A DNA stretch of 64,000 nt from Strigamia acuminata (lineage: Eukaryota > Arthropoda > Chilopoda > Geophilomorpha > Linotaeniidae), in the NCBI GenBank assembly GCA_949358305.1, contig OX442315.1, positions 26,004,427-26,068,426 on the forward strand. The letters run 5' to 3'. Shown piece by piece: positions 1 through 13,540 of this stretch. Every line of letters starts with the position of its first letter. Position 1 is the first letter of the stretch. The notes under the pieces are model-generated. The model saw only the letters and a list, made by a program, of their open reading frames with translations. It made no database searches and was not told where the DNA came from. A program made the translations under genes and the position numbers.

Positions 1-1630
1 ATCAATTGGGCATTTCAAGAAAACTTCATCTCACATACACTCAGTCTTATTACGCTACTTTCACTCAACTCGTCTCCAAATAATTACTTACAACAAGTGA
101 ATTATACGGCCTGGAAATCAATTCATTTTCATTCTGAATCCTTCCATAGTAATCAAAAATTCGATACCAAGTGTGCGTTGCGTGTCCAGAAACACCGCTT
201 AATTCCTACATAAAAACAAACTAGAATTAAAAAAAAAATCAAACCTTGTTTGTGTCTAGTTTCTAATGGTACGGTGACGCCTAATTGATAGCGACAGTTA
301 ATTACATAGGAAACCTAACCATACTTTCTTTCTTCTTAAAAAGTAACTTTTTAAATCTAGTCGCCCAAATTATTTTGACAATTATACAACTGATAAAGGA
401 ATCCAATGTCCTCATGTTCCCAAATGCCAATCAGTGCTATGACACCGCATACCCACAATACTATTTTTTCTTAGGATAAGGGGAGCACAAGATATTCTGA
501 CAGCCGACAAGGGGACGATGAGAATGAGGGTGGTCGTACCCGACTCCCAACCCTCACTCTCTTTATCCACCCACACGTTTAAGAGTTTAAAGTATAAAAA
601 AAAAAATTTGTTGTAAAAAAAATACCAGTCTGGCAAATATGAGCACTGACTTGTCAATTCAGTGAAATTGAGAACAGTCTACGAGTGTGACATGGAAATT
701 GCTTTACGGACAGGGGAGGAGGGGGAGAGAAAAAATCAGAGGGTTCTTCTCTTGATGCCATTACCAATTCATAAAATTCCACTCAAAGTTAGTAGAAAAG
801 CGGAAAAAAAAGCAAAACTAAAAGATGAGACATATACATACGGAGGATTCTCATCAAATGAAAAGAAATTATATGTAAACTTGACATGAGATAAGAAAGG
901 TTTAAAGATGTTGTACTTAGACGAGATTTATTTAGAAAAGAAATGCTAGTACTTTGGGGGTGATGTGAAAAAAAGTAGTCATAAATCTAAATCTTTTCTC
1001 ATTATAAATGACCTTTAAAAAACAAAATTTTTTTTTTCAATGAAAAAATTGTTTTTCTAATATTAACTTTATCAAATGGTGCTTCATGTTCATTGCTATA
1101 TTTATGTTATGGGGAAAAAGAAATTGCAAAGAGTGTGATGGCAAAAAATAGTTTAAAAAAAAACATAGGACAGCTGTTAATTTAAAATATTCTGAGCTAA
1201 TTTTTTTTTTATTAACACATTCTTTATAACCCTCCTCCTTATTAATGTCAATTTTTTCACCTATTTTTAAAACAAATACTTCGCAAGAATTTTAAATCCA
1301 TTTAATCAGCTCGTCATAAAACGTTTTTTTTTGTCTCATAATTAAAAAGAAACTGCGCCGTAATAAAAAATTTGAAAAAAAAAACAAAGTTATACAAGAT
1401 AAAACACTGGAGCAACAAATTAGGCTTTTTAAAAAAAAATTAAAAAATGAAGACGTAAACGTGACATTCCGCAACTGCCACTTAAAACAAAATCACAAAG
1501 ACCGACATATTGTACCCATAAGCATTCCGTGAGTTTTTCTCGCAATCTTAGTGAAGAAGTACTTGGAATTAGCATTCTTTCGGCATGCATGTTACATTTT
1601 TCATTTTTTCCTAATGTAATTTCCAGCTTA

Positions 1631-1638
1631 TGACGTCA
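1631..1638 (+). promoter_or_regulatory. CRE palindrome TGACGTCA
   Basis: A perfect bZIP octamer in otherwise AT-rich DNA. An octamer of this kind can occur by chance in 64 kb. Confidence 0.3.
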
Positions 1639-4600
1639 ACAACTGTTTGTTTGTGAAGTGTTTGCCAAATGGCACCGGGCACTTTCCCAAAAAATTGTTT
1701 TGTATATTTTGCATACCGAATCCACTCGCCAAGCTTTTAGCTGCTTGATATATGACCCAAACAAACGCACCAAAAAATTTGCTTACAAAACCGCAAACTT
1801 TAATTCGCAATTAATCATATTTTACAGTATTCTAATTGTATCCAAACCTTCGCACGTAAAAAGAAAATTGAAAAATGCCAGGAATAAAAAACAACAAGTT
1901 CGCTTTATATTTTTACGACAAATTGTTAAACCCAACACCAAAACATTACACCCAAACACATTCAATATAGCGAGCGAGATGTTGAAAGATGAGAAAGACA
2001 GCATCTTGTGCCTATTTTTACACATCATACACAACTAATGTGTGATGGAGGGTGGTCACATTTATTAATATGTGCTCCATATGTTTCCAACTCCTCAGTG
2101 TGAGGTCTTTCCCGGGAGGTGCATCATATAAAATGCCATTACGCAACCAAAGAAATTTCTTTAAATAATCTCCAAAACTCCCACACACATAATCGTTTTG
2201 TTTTGTGATCACTTACCACGTCCTCGTCACGCATATTCCTCCTTGCACGATGCATCAGCACATCCATTTGCTTCTTAACTTCTTTTTATAGCCACTTTCT
2301 AATACACAAACACAATACCAAAACGCATTAGTAGTGGCCACACACGTACGCGTTGGGAATCGACCTCCAACGCGCACGTATGGGGATAAATTTGTAGCGT
2401 TCACCATCTTGTCATAACGGTAGGTGGCAAGAAGCATGCTGAAGGCATCAAACTTTAATTTTTACGATCGCCCTCCAGGGGAAGTTATTACGAGTATGTG
2501 TACTTGCACTTGCTTCTTGACTATTTTTTTTCTTCTCTTTTCCTGTGCTTCATCCACCCAAGGGTTCCCTCAAACATACAAGTGTATAAGAGACTACTCT
2601 TAAAATGACGTAACGAGCCTCCAACAAGAAAATTGACTTGTGGCAATGGATTTGGCTTATATGTAGGTGTGCTTGCAATTTTCTTTTGCTGATCCATAAA
2701 GCACTTACAACTTACTTTTTTCCCCGTTAATATTTCAGAGGTGCTGAGCAAAGCATTTGAAATGACAGGGCCAACTCTGAAGCGAGCATGACTGATAGAA
2801 AATAAAAATAAATAAAAAAAATCACTTAAGAATATTGCTACGTTTTATACGATTTTACTTGAACCGAGTGTAAATTAAAAACGGAAATAACTTTTTTTTT
2901 CTCTCTCTTTTTTTTCAAATCACTTTACCAACTTCTATTTCTTTAACACGCCGAAAGAGGGTGTGCATTTCATCCGAGTTTTCCGATAATACAATTCCGT
3001 GGTGCCATAATTTCTTGATGGATAAGGAAGCAGGAAATTTGAAGGAACTACAGGAGATGAAAAAATATTCCACGTCACGTGGCAGGTCGATTCAATCACG
3101 CGGAGCAATATGTAATTCTCAACGGACATTCTCCCATCAAACGATCAAACTCATCCGAACATAACCAACTTTTGACTCCAGTCCTAGTTTTTATCTCCCC
3201 TAGTCCGTTTTTATTTTCATACCCATCAACTCCTCTTTCTACCTGCCAATATAGAGAATTATTGCACAAATGTTCTCAAGAGAACGCGGCAAATTTGTGA
3301 CACTCGACAGCTCTATGAAGAGTGACATTACGGCGCAGTTTCGCCTTCCTCCCCATTCCCCCACAAAACCCCCTGTATAAAAAAGCGTGCACCGCAAAAT
3401 ACAATCTGAACGATGAGGATTCGTAAAAACGAGGATTTGATCGCACAAAACAGAACGAGAGTGGTTATTCTTTTGGGATGGGAGCAAGAGCATCGTTGGT
3501 GGTCGACTTGTCAAGCAAATAACGCCAAGTGCATCGAGACAGGTGACACCGTAATCGAAACACATCATCTCCCTCTTCGATGACAACAAAGAAATTGCTA
3601 TAAAAATGTCGTTTTTATCAATTTTGATTTGCCCACCCAGGAACTAGAAGAATCCGGATTTATAAAACAATAAATTTAATATATTAATAATTTTAAACTT
3701 CAAAATAACAAAAAAAAAATAAAAGTTTTGCTTTGAACTTTTAAATTTGAAAAGAAATATCCAAAATTGTTGAAATTTTCTCATACTAAAGTCGTGTTTG
3801 GTTCGATTGATTTCGTCCATATGTATGCAGTGTGACCTTTACTTATCCCCGGCCTTCATCCAACTGGACGCCATTGATGGTTCTATTATTGATGTTAAAC
3901 CATCATGGGAAAAGAGAAGAAAGACTTGAATGCACAATACATGGACAACAGTGCATGTCATGTTACTTTACCAAAGCCAAAAAAAAAATTCAAAATACCA
4001 TTTCAAGCATACGAAATTATGCAAAAGCTTTTATAATAAAATTCGAAAAAAATATCTTTTGATCAAAATTCAATACTTGAAGCTCCGTGAAATTCAAAAC
4101 AATCCTTTGCATTATTAATCAAAGATAAAACGATAGCAGTAAAAAATATTTATTAACTCCTATCACACTCTACTCTTAAGTGTTGCACTGCATATTTTCC
4201 GGCATAAATTTTATATAACCCGAAAATGCCACCGTATATCAGCTACAAACCAAGCCAATATCCATTACAGTCATTATGCAAATGACTAGACGCAATTGCA
4301 ACTCAAAAAACAAGTAGCTTTTGTTTTGGCAGTCACCCCACATGCAACGTTAAATGAGTTCATTACACTCCTAATTAGAGCTGAAAAAGATGCCTCACAG
4401 TCGTATTGTTTCAATAAATCCACCTACAAATTACCTTTTCCTAATTAGTAAAGGATGTTTGCTCAAGGAAATACGTCAAAAAATGCACACGAGCAAAAAA
4501 ATAAATAAATATTTACAACGAAATCAAAAAATAACTTTTCCTCCTCCTTTTTTTGAGAAAACATTTAGTAGTACCACAAATAAAAAATAGATATAAACTC

Positions 4601-4755
4601 AATTGGCTTAAACACATAAAACAACATAAATGTAGTTTTTTGAAAAAAAAAGAAAAAAATGGCTCGAGCAAATTATGATGTTTGAAGTGTGTTGGGCGTA
4701 TGCCACAGAAACGTGACCCCAAGTGGCTTGTTACTACTTCAGATTTAGGGCGATG

Positions 4756-4769
4756 CAGCGCCACCTAAA
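4756..4769 (-). promoter_or_regulatory. CTCF-like motif, moderate
   Basis: On the minus strand it reads TTTAGGTGGCGCTG, containing TAGGTGGCGCTG, a familiar CTCF core variant, with a poor left flank. Confidence 0.35.
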
Positions 4770-7700
4770 CGAGCATCAGGGATAATTAGCTGGAGCCACT
4801 AATGAAACCCATATAAAACCCAAGGAAACAAAAACATAGCTGAACTCCCTTCTCCCTCACTTACACAACTGCTCTGTTGCCCTCTAATTTACATGACAAC
4901 AGAAACACAAGAGGGGGTTCTTACACTCTTTTGTTTTCCTCCCCCAAGTCACCCATAAACTCTAAATGAAAAAGAAGAATAAAAAAAAAATAGAAAAAAA
5001 AAATTTAGCAGTTCTGGAAGAGAAAAAAAAATCGAAAATTGTGTATCTCTATGGACTCAAAGGGATGAATAGATCTTCCCCTTGGGGGCAAGTTTTACCC
5101 CGTTATATGCACAGGAAAACCCCCTGTGATTCATCGTCGGATAATAAGAGGGTAAATGGAGTCCTCTTTCACAAATGACCATTCTAGCATGTTATATCTC
5201 ACTTCCGCTGTACGGAAAAATTACTAAATCGTCTTTTATATTGTCATTAAAACATAGTAAAAAAATAATGTTTCTATTTCTAGGCCTTTTTTTTAAGCCT
5301 CTTCCAAACTTAAGATAAACATCTTAATTTTAAAACATTCTTTAACCCTTTGCTCTATAAACACGTCCTGCTGTGTGTTTTACGGAAGGAAAACGCCAAA
5401 GAGAAAATTAGAACAAACGCATTTCTCATTAGTTAATTGCCCTCCCACCCGCTCATTCCACCTCGCTTAATTAAAAACCTCACCTAAAAATTAAAAAAAT
5501 AGGATGGAAGGAAGGGGTGAGACAAATTAACTTTTCTGTTAGTAGTATTACACGGGCAACAGCAAGGAATTTGTGTTTGCATTTTTCACAGATGCGACGC
5601 GTGATGAGGTGAGAGGGAACGTGAAGAACGATGGGAAGAAAGTATGGTGTGAGTGTGTGGAAGAGTTGAGTCGTCGTTTAATTGTTTCCTGAATGCCACA
5701 CTTTACTGAGAACTAGTTAACTTTCGTCTTCACCCGATGTCTCCTCGTAAAAGATTTTCATTATCGTGCCGAGGAGCGAATCAATTGGCCGACGACTGAT
5801 CGACAGCTTTCATTAGTCACAGATTGGTAGTACGGTGTGTGCAGCCACGTCACTTTTCATTAAAAAGATTCGTGCAAGATATAACAAGAAAACCGTCTTC
5901 TCTTCATATTCTTTTTCATCATCAAAATTAACGTTTTACAGCACCGTCCCCCTATTTTTACAAACTCCCTCATTTTTCCTAAATTGAATTTTTTTTTATG
6001 TATAAATTAAAAAAAAAAGTTTTTTTTTTTAGAAAAAAATTAATTTTTAACCGCAGCATCCCATCACCATGACAACCAATGATTAAAGAATCTCTCGGGA
6101 TGTAAACACGTGGCATTTGTTTTGGCTACTACAAAAGTGGATTTCGGCCACTGAGCATTGAATTACATCAGATGGACAAAAGCGTACACAACTCGCCATT
6201 ACATTCAACATCACAACTCCTCTTCTTTCCCCCAAAACTCATCAAAACCCATTTTTGTTGTGGTCATCTTGAAAAGAGTAATTTAGAAATCCTATTCCCC
6301 GATAAAAATCAATCAATACAAAAACGAAAAGCAGAATAAAAAAAAAACACAATTATTTTGTTTCAGGTGTCGTGAGAAGAAATGAGCAAACATGTTGATG
6401 AATGATGTTTCGATCCAATAAAAAAGAAACCCAATAAAGGTCAGTTGGATCACCTGTGACCACATTATGAGGTAAGATTCAACCAATGTAGCCTAAATCT
6501 GATCAATAAAGAAAGAAAATCCACTTAAAAAAAATACTACGTGCAATGAAAGTCGTACTCGCATGAACAAATAATTCACGAGTTGACACCGTACAGTAGC
6601 AATTTCTTGTCCAGGTGACTTTAAAAAATTACTTTATTTCCACCCTCCAACTTTTACCCTCCTTTCACACATTATCTGATTGCAATTTATATTTTTTATC
6701 TCTTTTCTTTCGCTTCTTGACAAAGAAAAATGTCCAACTTTTATAATAACAACTAAATCCATTTATCCCCACCCTGTTAAAAAATGTAATTTATATTTCA
6801 TCTTGAAAATAAATAAAAAATGATAATGCAACAGGTGAATCAAATATCCAGTAATTATTTCATCTTCTCGTATCACAAATAAAACGGTTCATACCGAATG
6901 CAATTAGTGTGCCAGCAGATATTAAAGAAGACAAGGTAAAATGAGAGAAGAGGGTTGTGATGTGGATTTGTTTTCGTTGCATTACCTTGGTCCAGTTGCA
7001 CACAGCTGTGCAGGGGCAGCAAAGAAATAAATAGTCATTTAGGTTGGGAGCATATCAATTTACTTCTTTATTGCTACCAAACCGACTTATATGGTATTTG
7101 CTCTATCTCTTGTTTTTCCCATACCACTAATGAAAACTTTTCCCAACAAACCTCCCATACACAAACATCAAACATCCCCAACAATTTCAATCAAAAATAA
7201 ATCATCACACACATTGCTTTACAAAACCAAAGTTCACTTTTTCAATATTCACTAATTTTATATTTTTTGCACCTTTTTTTTTCTTGTTATTTCGAAAATG
7301 CGTTAAAACAAACAAAGAGAATCAACAATAAGCTTTGACTGATCCCCTTTTCTTTCTTTGGATCAATCGGTGTGTGTGCATTGAGACTCAAAGGTCTTTC
7401 TGATCCCTTTCGTCCCAATGAAAAATTTTCTATCAAAAGCGCCACGGGAATAAATAGTTTTGGCGGTAGTGAAGGTGGTGATTTACAAACACAATCTGTC
7501 ACAGCGCAGTCGCAGCTGCTGTATCTGAGCGAAACAGAAACGCCACTGCATCATCCCACACGCACTTATCATAGCCACCCCATCCCTTTCGCATCTAATT
7601 CAACCCTTTGCATCCCCGACCCCCGAAAATCCAAACCCTCAGATTAATTCGGCAATAGATCACCGCGCTGATGACAAATATATATGGGCATATTTCTAAA

Positions 7701-8265
7701 TGTCTAATCAAATCCTATTTTGAATTCCAGTAGCAGTTAATTAAATCCCGGCTCCGACAATGGCACTTAATGCACACATAAATATAGAAGGCGCGTTTCT
7801 TTCATCACGTTACATGAACTAATAATCGCACAGGTGAAGTTGGAAATTGGACTCGCTTTTTCCTCTTTGCTAGGAATGCGGTGTTGGGTTCGGTTTTGCC
7901 ATCATCTCTTTTCATACGGAACACATCTAGCAAATCAGATTTATCTCAAGAGATAATCCTCTTGGCATGCATCATTTTATGTGACATTGACTGATGGAAT
8001 CTTGCGAACCGTTGCGTGGGAGTGATCAACTCTCGGCAAAACGAACATAAACTTGCACTATTAAAATACTTTTCGTTGTAACGAGATAATTCTCTTGATC
8101 ACGTGCCTGCTGGCACCTCTTTCATTTTCATTTTCAATTACAAACTCGCTCTCCCCTCACCTTTTTTTCTGTAAATGAAATCCTAGATGGAATGACATTG
8201 ACTTTTTTTTTAATTTTTTTTTTAAATCATTCGCTTTTTGTAAAATAATTTTTACAAACGAAACA

Positions 8266-8292
8266 AATAAAAAAATAAAAAAATAAAAAAAT
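8266..8292. repeat. (AAAAAAT)n tract
   Basis: A-run/T units of about 7 bases. Confidence 0.8.
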
Positions 8293-8504
8293 GTTAAATT
8301 TTCCATACAAAAAAGCAGCTCAGAATAATTCAAGCATAGTGTTCAAATTCAATTTTTAAAAAATAAAATAAAATGCGTCATCTTGAATAGCAGATATTTT
8401 AATTATTTGTATTCCAATTTAATGAGACAACATAAATATAAATTATTTGAAAAGGTAGCTTTCAATACTTAATATCAGGCATCAGATAACGATACGTGTG
8501 ACAT

Positions 8505-8517
8505 CTGGTGCCATCTT
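8505..8517 (-). promoter_or_regulatory. CTCF-like motif, moderate
   Basis: On the minus strand it reads AAGATGGCACCAG, the AGATGGCRCC form. Confidence 0.3.
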
Positions 8518-8759
8518 CTATATCTAGAGTTGTTTTTTTTTATTTTGAAAAAATCAATATTGATCAAAGAGATTCGCATTCAACACAATTTGAAATCAAA
8601 ATAAATCCCAAAATCAATTTCGCTTTGTTGTCTTTAATACCACGTAAAATAAAAGCCGCACGCAACTACAATGACTTATCATAAATCAAATTCCTTGCAA
8701 AATTCTCAGAAATAAATAATGGCCCAACGAGTTTTGTGGTTTTTTCATTCTCTTTTTTA

Positions 8760-8760
<1 letters not shown>

Positions 8761-8790
<30 letters not shown>
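8761..8790. repeat. poly-A, 30 bases
   Basis: Uninterrupted A30, the longest homopolymer noticed. Confidence 0.95.
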
Positions 8791-8794
<4 letters not shown>

Positions 8795-10299
8795 CCGGTA
8801 ATTCAGGAAATTCGCACACAAATACAATATGAGACGAGGGGAATTCAAACCGAGTGAGTCCATCACCAAACCACCTTCACATCAGTCACACAGGTGTGAA
8901 ATCAGTCAGTCATAACAAGGTCTATTCACTTGAGTACGCCCCACATTTTTTATAATGAGCCTCCTTCCTCGCTTATCAGACAAAGTTCCCTCTATGAAAT
9001 TACAGAAACCATTTGCTCGCAAGGTTTCAATTCAAAAAAAAAAATTGCAAGAAAAAAATGCTTTCATTTTGACCGTAAGAAAATGGATGGCACTTATTTA
9101 CAATGACACATCCACTCTTACTAAATCTAAGTGCATGTTGACTACTCAACTATCATCTCCACCATTTTATCACTAATTTTCTCACGTAGGCGACTATTTC
9201 ATTTTTAATCGCTCAGAAGCTGGACGGAGACATCTCTATCTCTGAATCTTCTCAAAAACTCCAATCACGCAAAACATGAAGCAAAAAAGGACTGTTCCCG
9301 CACGCACTTTCTCACTACTTTAAATCCGCTGTGTATGAAAATTTATTGGAGAAACTTTCACTTCGCCAACCAATGATGACAGCTTTAAAAGAGCGAGTAA
9401 ATCATTATCCAAGTGAGTGCGGAACCCACCACACCGAGCACAAGGAGGAGGATGCTGATGTATAGTGGTTGGTAATGGGAATAAATTAAAGGTTAACAGC
9501 AGCCAAACAGATGTGCATTTGTCACGGCAGTGGGGAATTAATGAAGTAAAACCAAACTCACTGCCCTTACACTTTACATGACCAGGTAACTACAAATACA
9601 AATCGTTCGGTTCTCACCTTTTCATCTATTTTAATCACCATTCTTCTTCGTTTCGCCGCAAAACAATATTAAAGATGAAAATTTTCTACATTTAAAAAGA
9701 AAGAAAAAAAAATAATTAATTTTTTTTGTTGGATTCCACTTTCTAGCTCGTCCTAGTTTATTTCTCCAACAATTAATCAGAGCGTAAACAAATAATTAGA
9801 GTGGTACATCATTATATTTTAAAGGATGTTTGACGGCTCACAATATCATACATCTCATCTCCACCCATCGGAAGATGACATAACCCTGTAATAATGTAGT
9901 ACATAAGCTATAAAAACCGGAAATAGATTGCTTCCCACCATAGAATGAGAGAAGTCATATTAAAATGCTCATTTGACCGTTTAGCATTCATCCACGCATC
10001 CTGAGCGACCATATTGATTATGAGACAACAATTATATACAATAAATCCTATTCATAAACCGCACAATAAAAAGCGGAAGTTTTCCAACAAATTTCATCTC
10101 GGCATGGAATGCAGTTTCCGATAATGGAAGAGTCAGAGCAAACTGATCCTTTTATGCAAAACTACAAACCTACAGGCGTAGAACCTTAGGATGTAAATTG
10201 TAATAAATAACTCCAAAGGAAATAACCTTCAACAATTGAAATTTTATAGGTAAATAATACATAAATAAATCATTCTGGGCATGTATGGTTTTTGTTTAC

Positions 10300-10354
10300 A
10301 AAAAAAAAAAATAAAAATAAAAATATAAAAAATAAATAAAAAATAAAAATAAAC
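10300..10354. repeat. (AAAAAT)n-type low complexity
   Basis: A-rich tract with T at irregular 4-6 base intervals. Confidence 0.8.
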
Positions 10355-11072
10355 GAAGAATGAAATTTTTTTTAAAAAATAAATCTATAATTTGTCGCAC
10401 CTTTTATGCTGCATCATTTTAGCATTTCTGTTACCACACAAAAAAAAAATTATAGGAATTTGAATCTTAGTATTGTCCTTGATAACTAAAATCGTAGACG
10501 AGATAAGACGTGTGAAGGTCAGTCGTACCGCCCACTAATATCCAACCACCAACAAACTCAATTAGCCCTAAGATCACGCTTTCTCCCTCTCCTCTCACGT
10601 TTAGGGACGACTAATAAAGACAGTTGCAAGTCATCGCACTACAACAACTGTCTATTGCACACCAACTCACAATTCCTGCTGACAAATGCAACCGACTTCA
10701 TATTTACCACTAGTCAAGATAGCGATCGCCATTTTGCGCTTTCGAAATTTTTCATTTCTTTTTCATTTGCACTTGCACTCTGCTGCGAATTAATTATATT
10801 TTCCTTAATGATGCACTTTGAAATGACAGCTCATTATTCCTTTTCCCATTAGAACTAAAGCAAGCTTTAATAACTTAATAGAATTTTTAAATTTTTTTCA
10901 TAAAAATTTGACGAGAAAAAAAAAACAAATTAAAAAATAAGTGTTTTGTATCAGATGAATTACCTCATTATTTTATTTCTTTATATTTTTTTCCCTTTCT
11001 AAAAATATCTTAATTAATCTGTTTTCCTCTTATCATAATTTTTTTTCCACCAACATTCTTATGATTCACTCA

Positions 11073-11085
11073 GTTGCTAGGTAAC
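11073..11085 (+). promoter_or_regulatory. X-box-like site
   Basis: GTTGCTAGGTAAC has half-sites GTTGCT (one mismatch) and GGTAAC (perfect) with a one-base spacer, which the family tolerates. Confidence 0.4.
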
Positions 11086-13146
11086 CGAAGCCTGCAGCAT
11101 CACCATCAACGCCAGATGAGTGCTGCTCTTCCTCATTTGTCTCGCTTTGCATTTCTTCGCAACCGGTGTGTGCACAAGCTTATTATCATGCATTTTACTT
11201 GCGCATAAATCATCATTTAAAACTCATATTTTTTTTCCAAAAAAAAAAAAAAATAAAATAAAATTTACTTTTCTTTTCCCTTTAAAATTTAAATCCATAC
11301 ATAAATGACTAACATGAATGTGACAAGACACCATGTCAGTACTTAACTATTTTATTCCATACGAAAAAGGAAAAAAATAGATGAAATAAAGGAAACCATA
11401 GAATGAAGGTTGCGTGAACAAAGAAGAAACCCTGAATTTCTGTTAATTAACGCCGATGTTGGTTGATGAATGGTGAGCATTAACTTGGTGCTAGTTTATT
11501 GCCTTCCGTCCACACACCCACACGCCGTTTTCGTGTCGAGAAAGCACCAGTTATTAATTACTCGCTTGTACATAAGGCCTCTTATAAACTTCTACAAAAT
11601 CTTGTCAAATGACTTGAAACTTGTCTCTGCTCTTGTTTCTAAAGCAACTTACTCACCAAAACGCAAACCGCCGCCATTTTAAAGAAAAGTGCAATCAGTT
11701 CAGTGCAAGCCTCATTTGCTTAACGGGAGGGAAAAGAGAAAGTCAAATTGCAGATTAATTTACGATCCACATTTCTCCCATACCTCAAATTCATTGAAGA
11801 ATTAAAGAGATGTGGGGTTAGAAAAAAGAAAAAAAAATTGTAGTTAAAAAAAAAAAATGTACTTAAAAATGGCTGATGATGAGAGGGAAGAGAGAGAAAG
11901 ACTCCTCTCTTTCTCCCACCCCTCAAGTAGCACATTAAAACTTAAAATCCAACCAACGAAAAAGACAAAAGAAGTACATTCCTCAAATCAGCTTAATGAT
12001 AGAGAAAAAAGCTACATCTTAAAATGATGAAAAAAAAAATAAGATAAAAAAAGAAAAAAAAAGAAAATAAATGAATTTAAAAAAGCCGGAACCAATCAGC
12101 ACCAAAATAAAAATCTCAGATGTAAACAAAAGTCCCAAGAGAATAACCAAGGTGTGGACTTAACAGAAATTGATTAAACTTGACAATTGGATTAGCGGGT
12201 ATCTATTTTTTAGAAGCAGCCTTAAACACAGCAGATTGACCCCCTTTGTCCTTTTTGAATTTTTTTTTCACACGCCCACTTAGGAGAGTAAGGTGAAAGA
12301 AATGTCAAAAATGAATAAGCAACACGGTAAATTAAGTTGGGTGAGTGGGTAGGGATGTGGTGGCCTTGTAAACATTTCTGGGGCGCGTGCGCGTTTTGCG
12401 TGACAAAAGATGTGAGAGGGGAGGTTGGATGGCGCGTCCTCGTCGCATTGCTGCTCGTCCAATTGAAGCTCCCCTCGCACGTGCCCGTCAATTGTGATTT
12501 TCATAGCGTCGCCCTTCATTTCATATGCAGATTTCATTAACAGACGGGATTTGCCAACTCAATCAGCGGCGACATCGTTCGGCGACGTCGGAGTCGGCGT
12601 CCGTCCTCCACCCCGTCCCTCCCCCCGCACATTATTACTTTGATGGCAGTGGAGGAAAACGTCATTTCACAAGCTCGTGCAAGCGAAGGAAACTCACAAA
12701 TGAGAACTGGGACTTGATGCGACAAACGATGACTTGACTCTCTCCCTCCCACCCGACGTCACAAGTCACAAATTAAGCGTGCCTTTGGCTCAGCTCCCAA
12801 TCTTCCTTCTCGTCGATCACGCGTTATTAAAATTATCATCAAACTAACAAATGACTTTTCAAAATTATCCAGACTCCCAACGAACGACGCTACATTGCAC
12901 CCAGCCTAATTATAGAAGTCGTTATACACTCGCCCACTGATTTTCACACGGATCCCCGCTCACATAACTCAGTCAATTCTCAGACGAGAGAAGAGAAGAG
13001 AAAAGGAAAAGAAAAAAAACACACACACATCCAAACTTCATTACAGCGAAGCAACGAGCAATCTTTAATACATTCATTGTTCATACTTCGTCGTAATGAA
13101 TAGGTTCAATTTAACAAGAATTGTTTTCAGGGGTGGAGGAAGGTAT

Positions 13147-13170
13147 GGGAACGGGAACGGGAACGGGAAC
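13147..13170. repeat. (GGGAAC)x4 hexanucleotide repeat
   Basis: Four exact GGGAAC units followed by a degenerate GGGACGGGGG. Confidence 0.85.
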
Positions 13171-13519
13171 GGGACGGGGGTGGGAAACCGAACGGAACTG
13201 CGCTGCCTCAATCCACACGTTGCAAAACCAATGGATCGTAAAAAGTTGATTTTTTTTTCTTCTTTTACCTCCCTCTCTTTCTTCAATTATATTATAAAAC
13301 TTTTACCGTAAAAATGGTGCTAAATTCCCTTAACGATTTCTCCCTTCATCCACTCTGAAATATTGACAATTTATTGAACACACCCACTGCATTCAAAATC
13401 AAATGCTCACTCAACGAGGGGTTAAATCTTCGTCCCCTTTTGTGAATTACACCTGTCAGCTGAAGGATCATGTTTTGGATATTAGTAATCCCTCCCTCCC
13501 TTTTCCCTGGATTAAACGG

Positions 13520-13540
13520 CTCCCATTACGTTAATGGGAG
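13520..13540 (+). repeat. perfect 9-bp inverted repeat, 3-base spacer
   Basis: CTCCCATTA and TAATGGGAG face each other across CGT. Each arm carries an ATTA/TAAT homeodomain core, so it may be a dimeric homeodomain site. Confidence 0.5.

Larger units (their letters stand above)
1..5200. other. gene-free AT-rich stretch
   Basis: No frame on either strand resembles a known family; the longest (1658-2038, 126 codons) is Lys/Asn/Phe-rich and has an antisense partner, as expected for AT-rich chance frames. It holds a CRE octamer (1631) and a CTCF-like motif (4756), plus many A/T homopolymers. Confidence 0.6.
5201..8800. other. gene-free stretch
   Basis: No coding exon recognised. Composition is mostly AT-rich, with slightly richer patches at 5580-5860 and 7860-8110. 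It ends in A-rich repeats and the A30 run, and carries a CTCF-like motif at 8505. Confidence 0.6.
8801..12200. other. gene-free stretch
   Basis: Nothing coding recognised. An X-box-like site sits at 11073 and a GCCGCCATTTTA core typical of YY1/Pho sites at about 11670-11681. Confidence 0.6.

Noticed and set aside
1658-2038. 126-codon plus-strand frame
   Set aside because: Lys/Asn/Phe/Ile-rich translation of AT-rich DNA, with an antisense frame over the same bases and no family resemblance.
5582-5616. acceptor-like TTTTTCACAG followed by a 17-base ATG mini-exon and GTGAGAG donor
   Set aside because: Splice signals of this quality occur by chance in 64 kb, and no neighbouring exons were found to join it.
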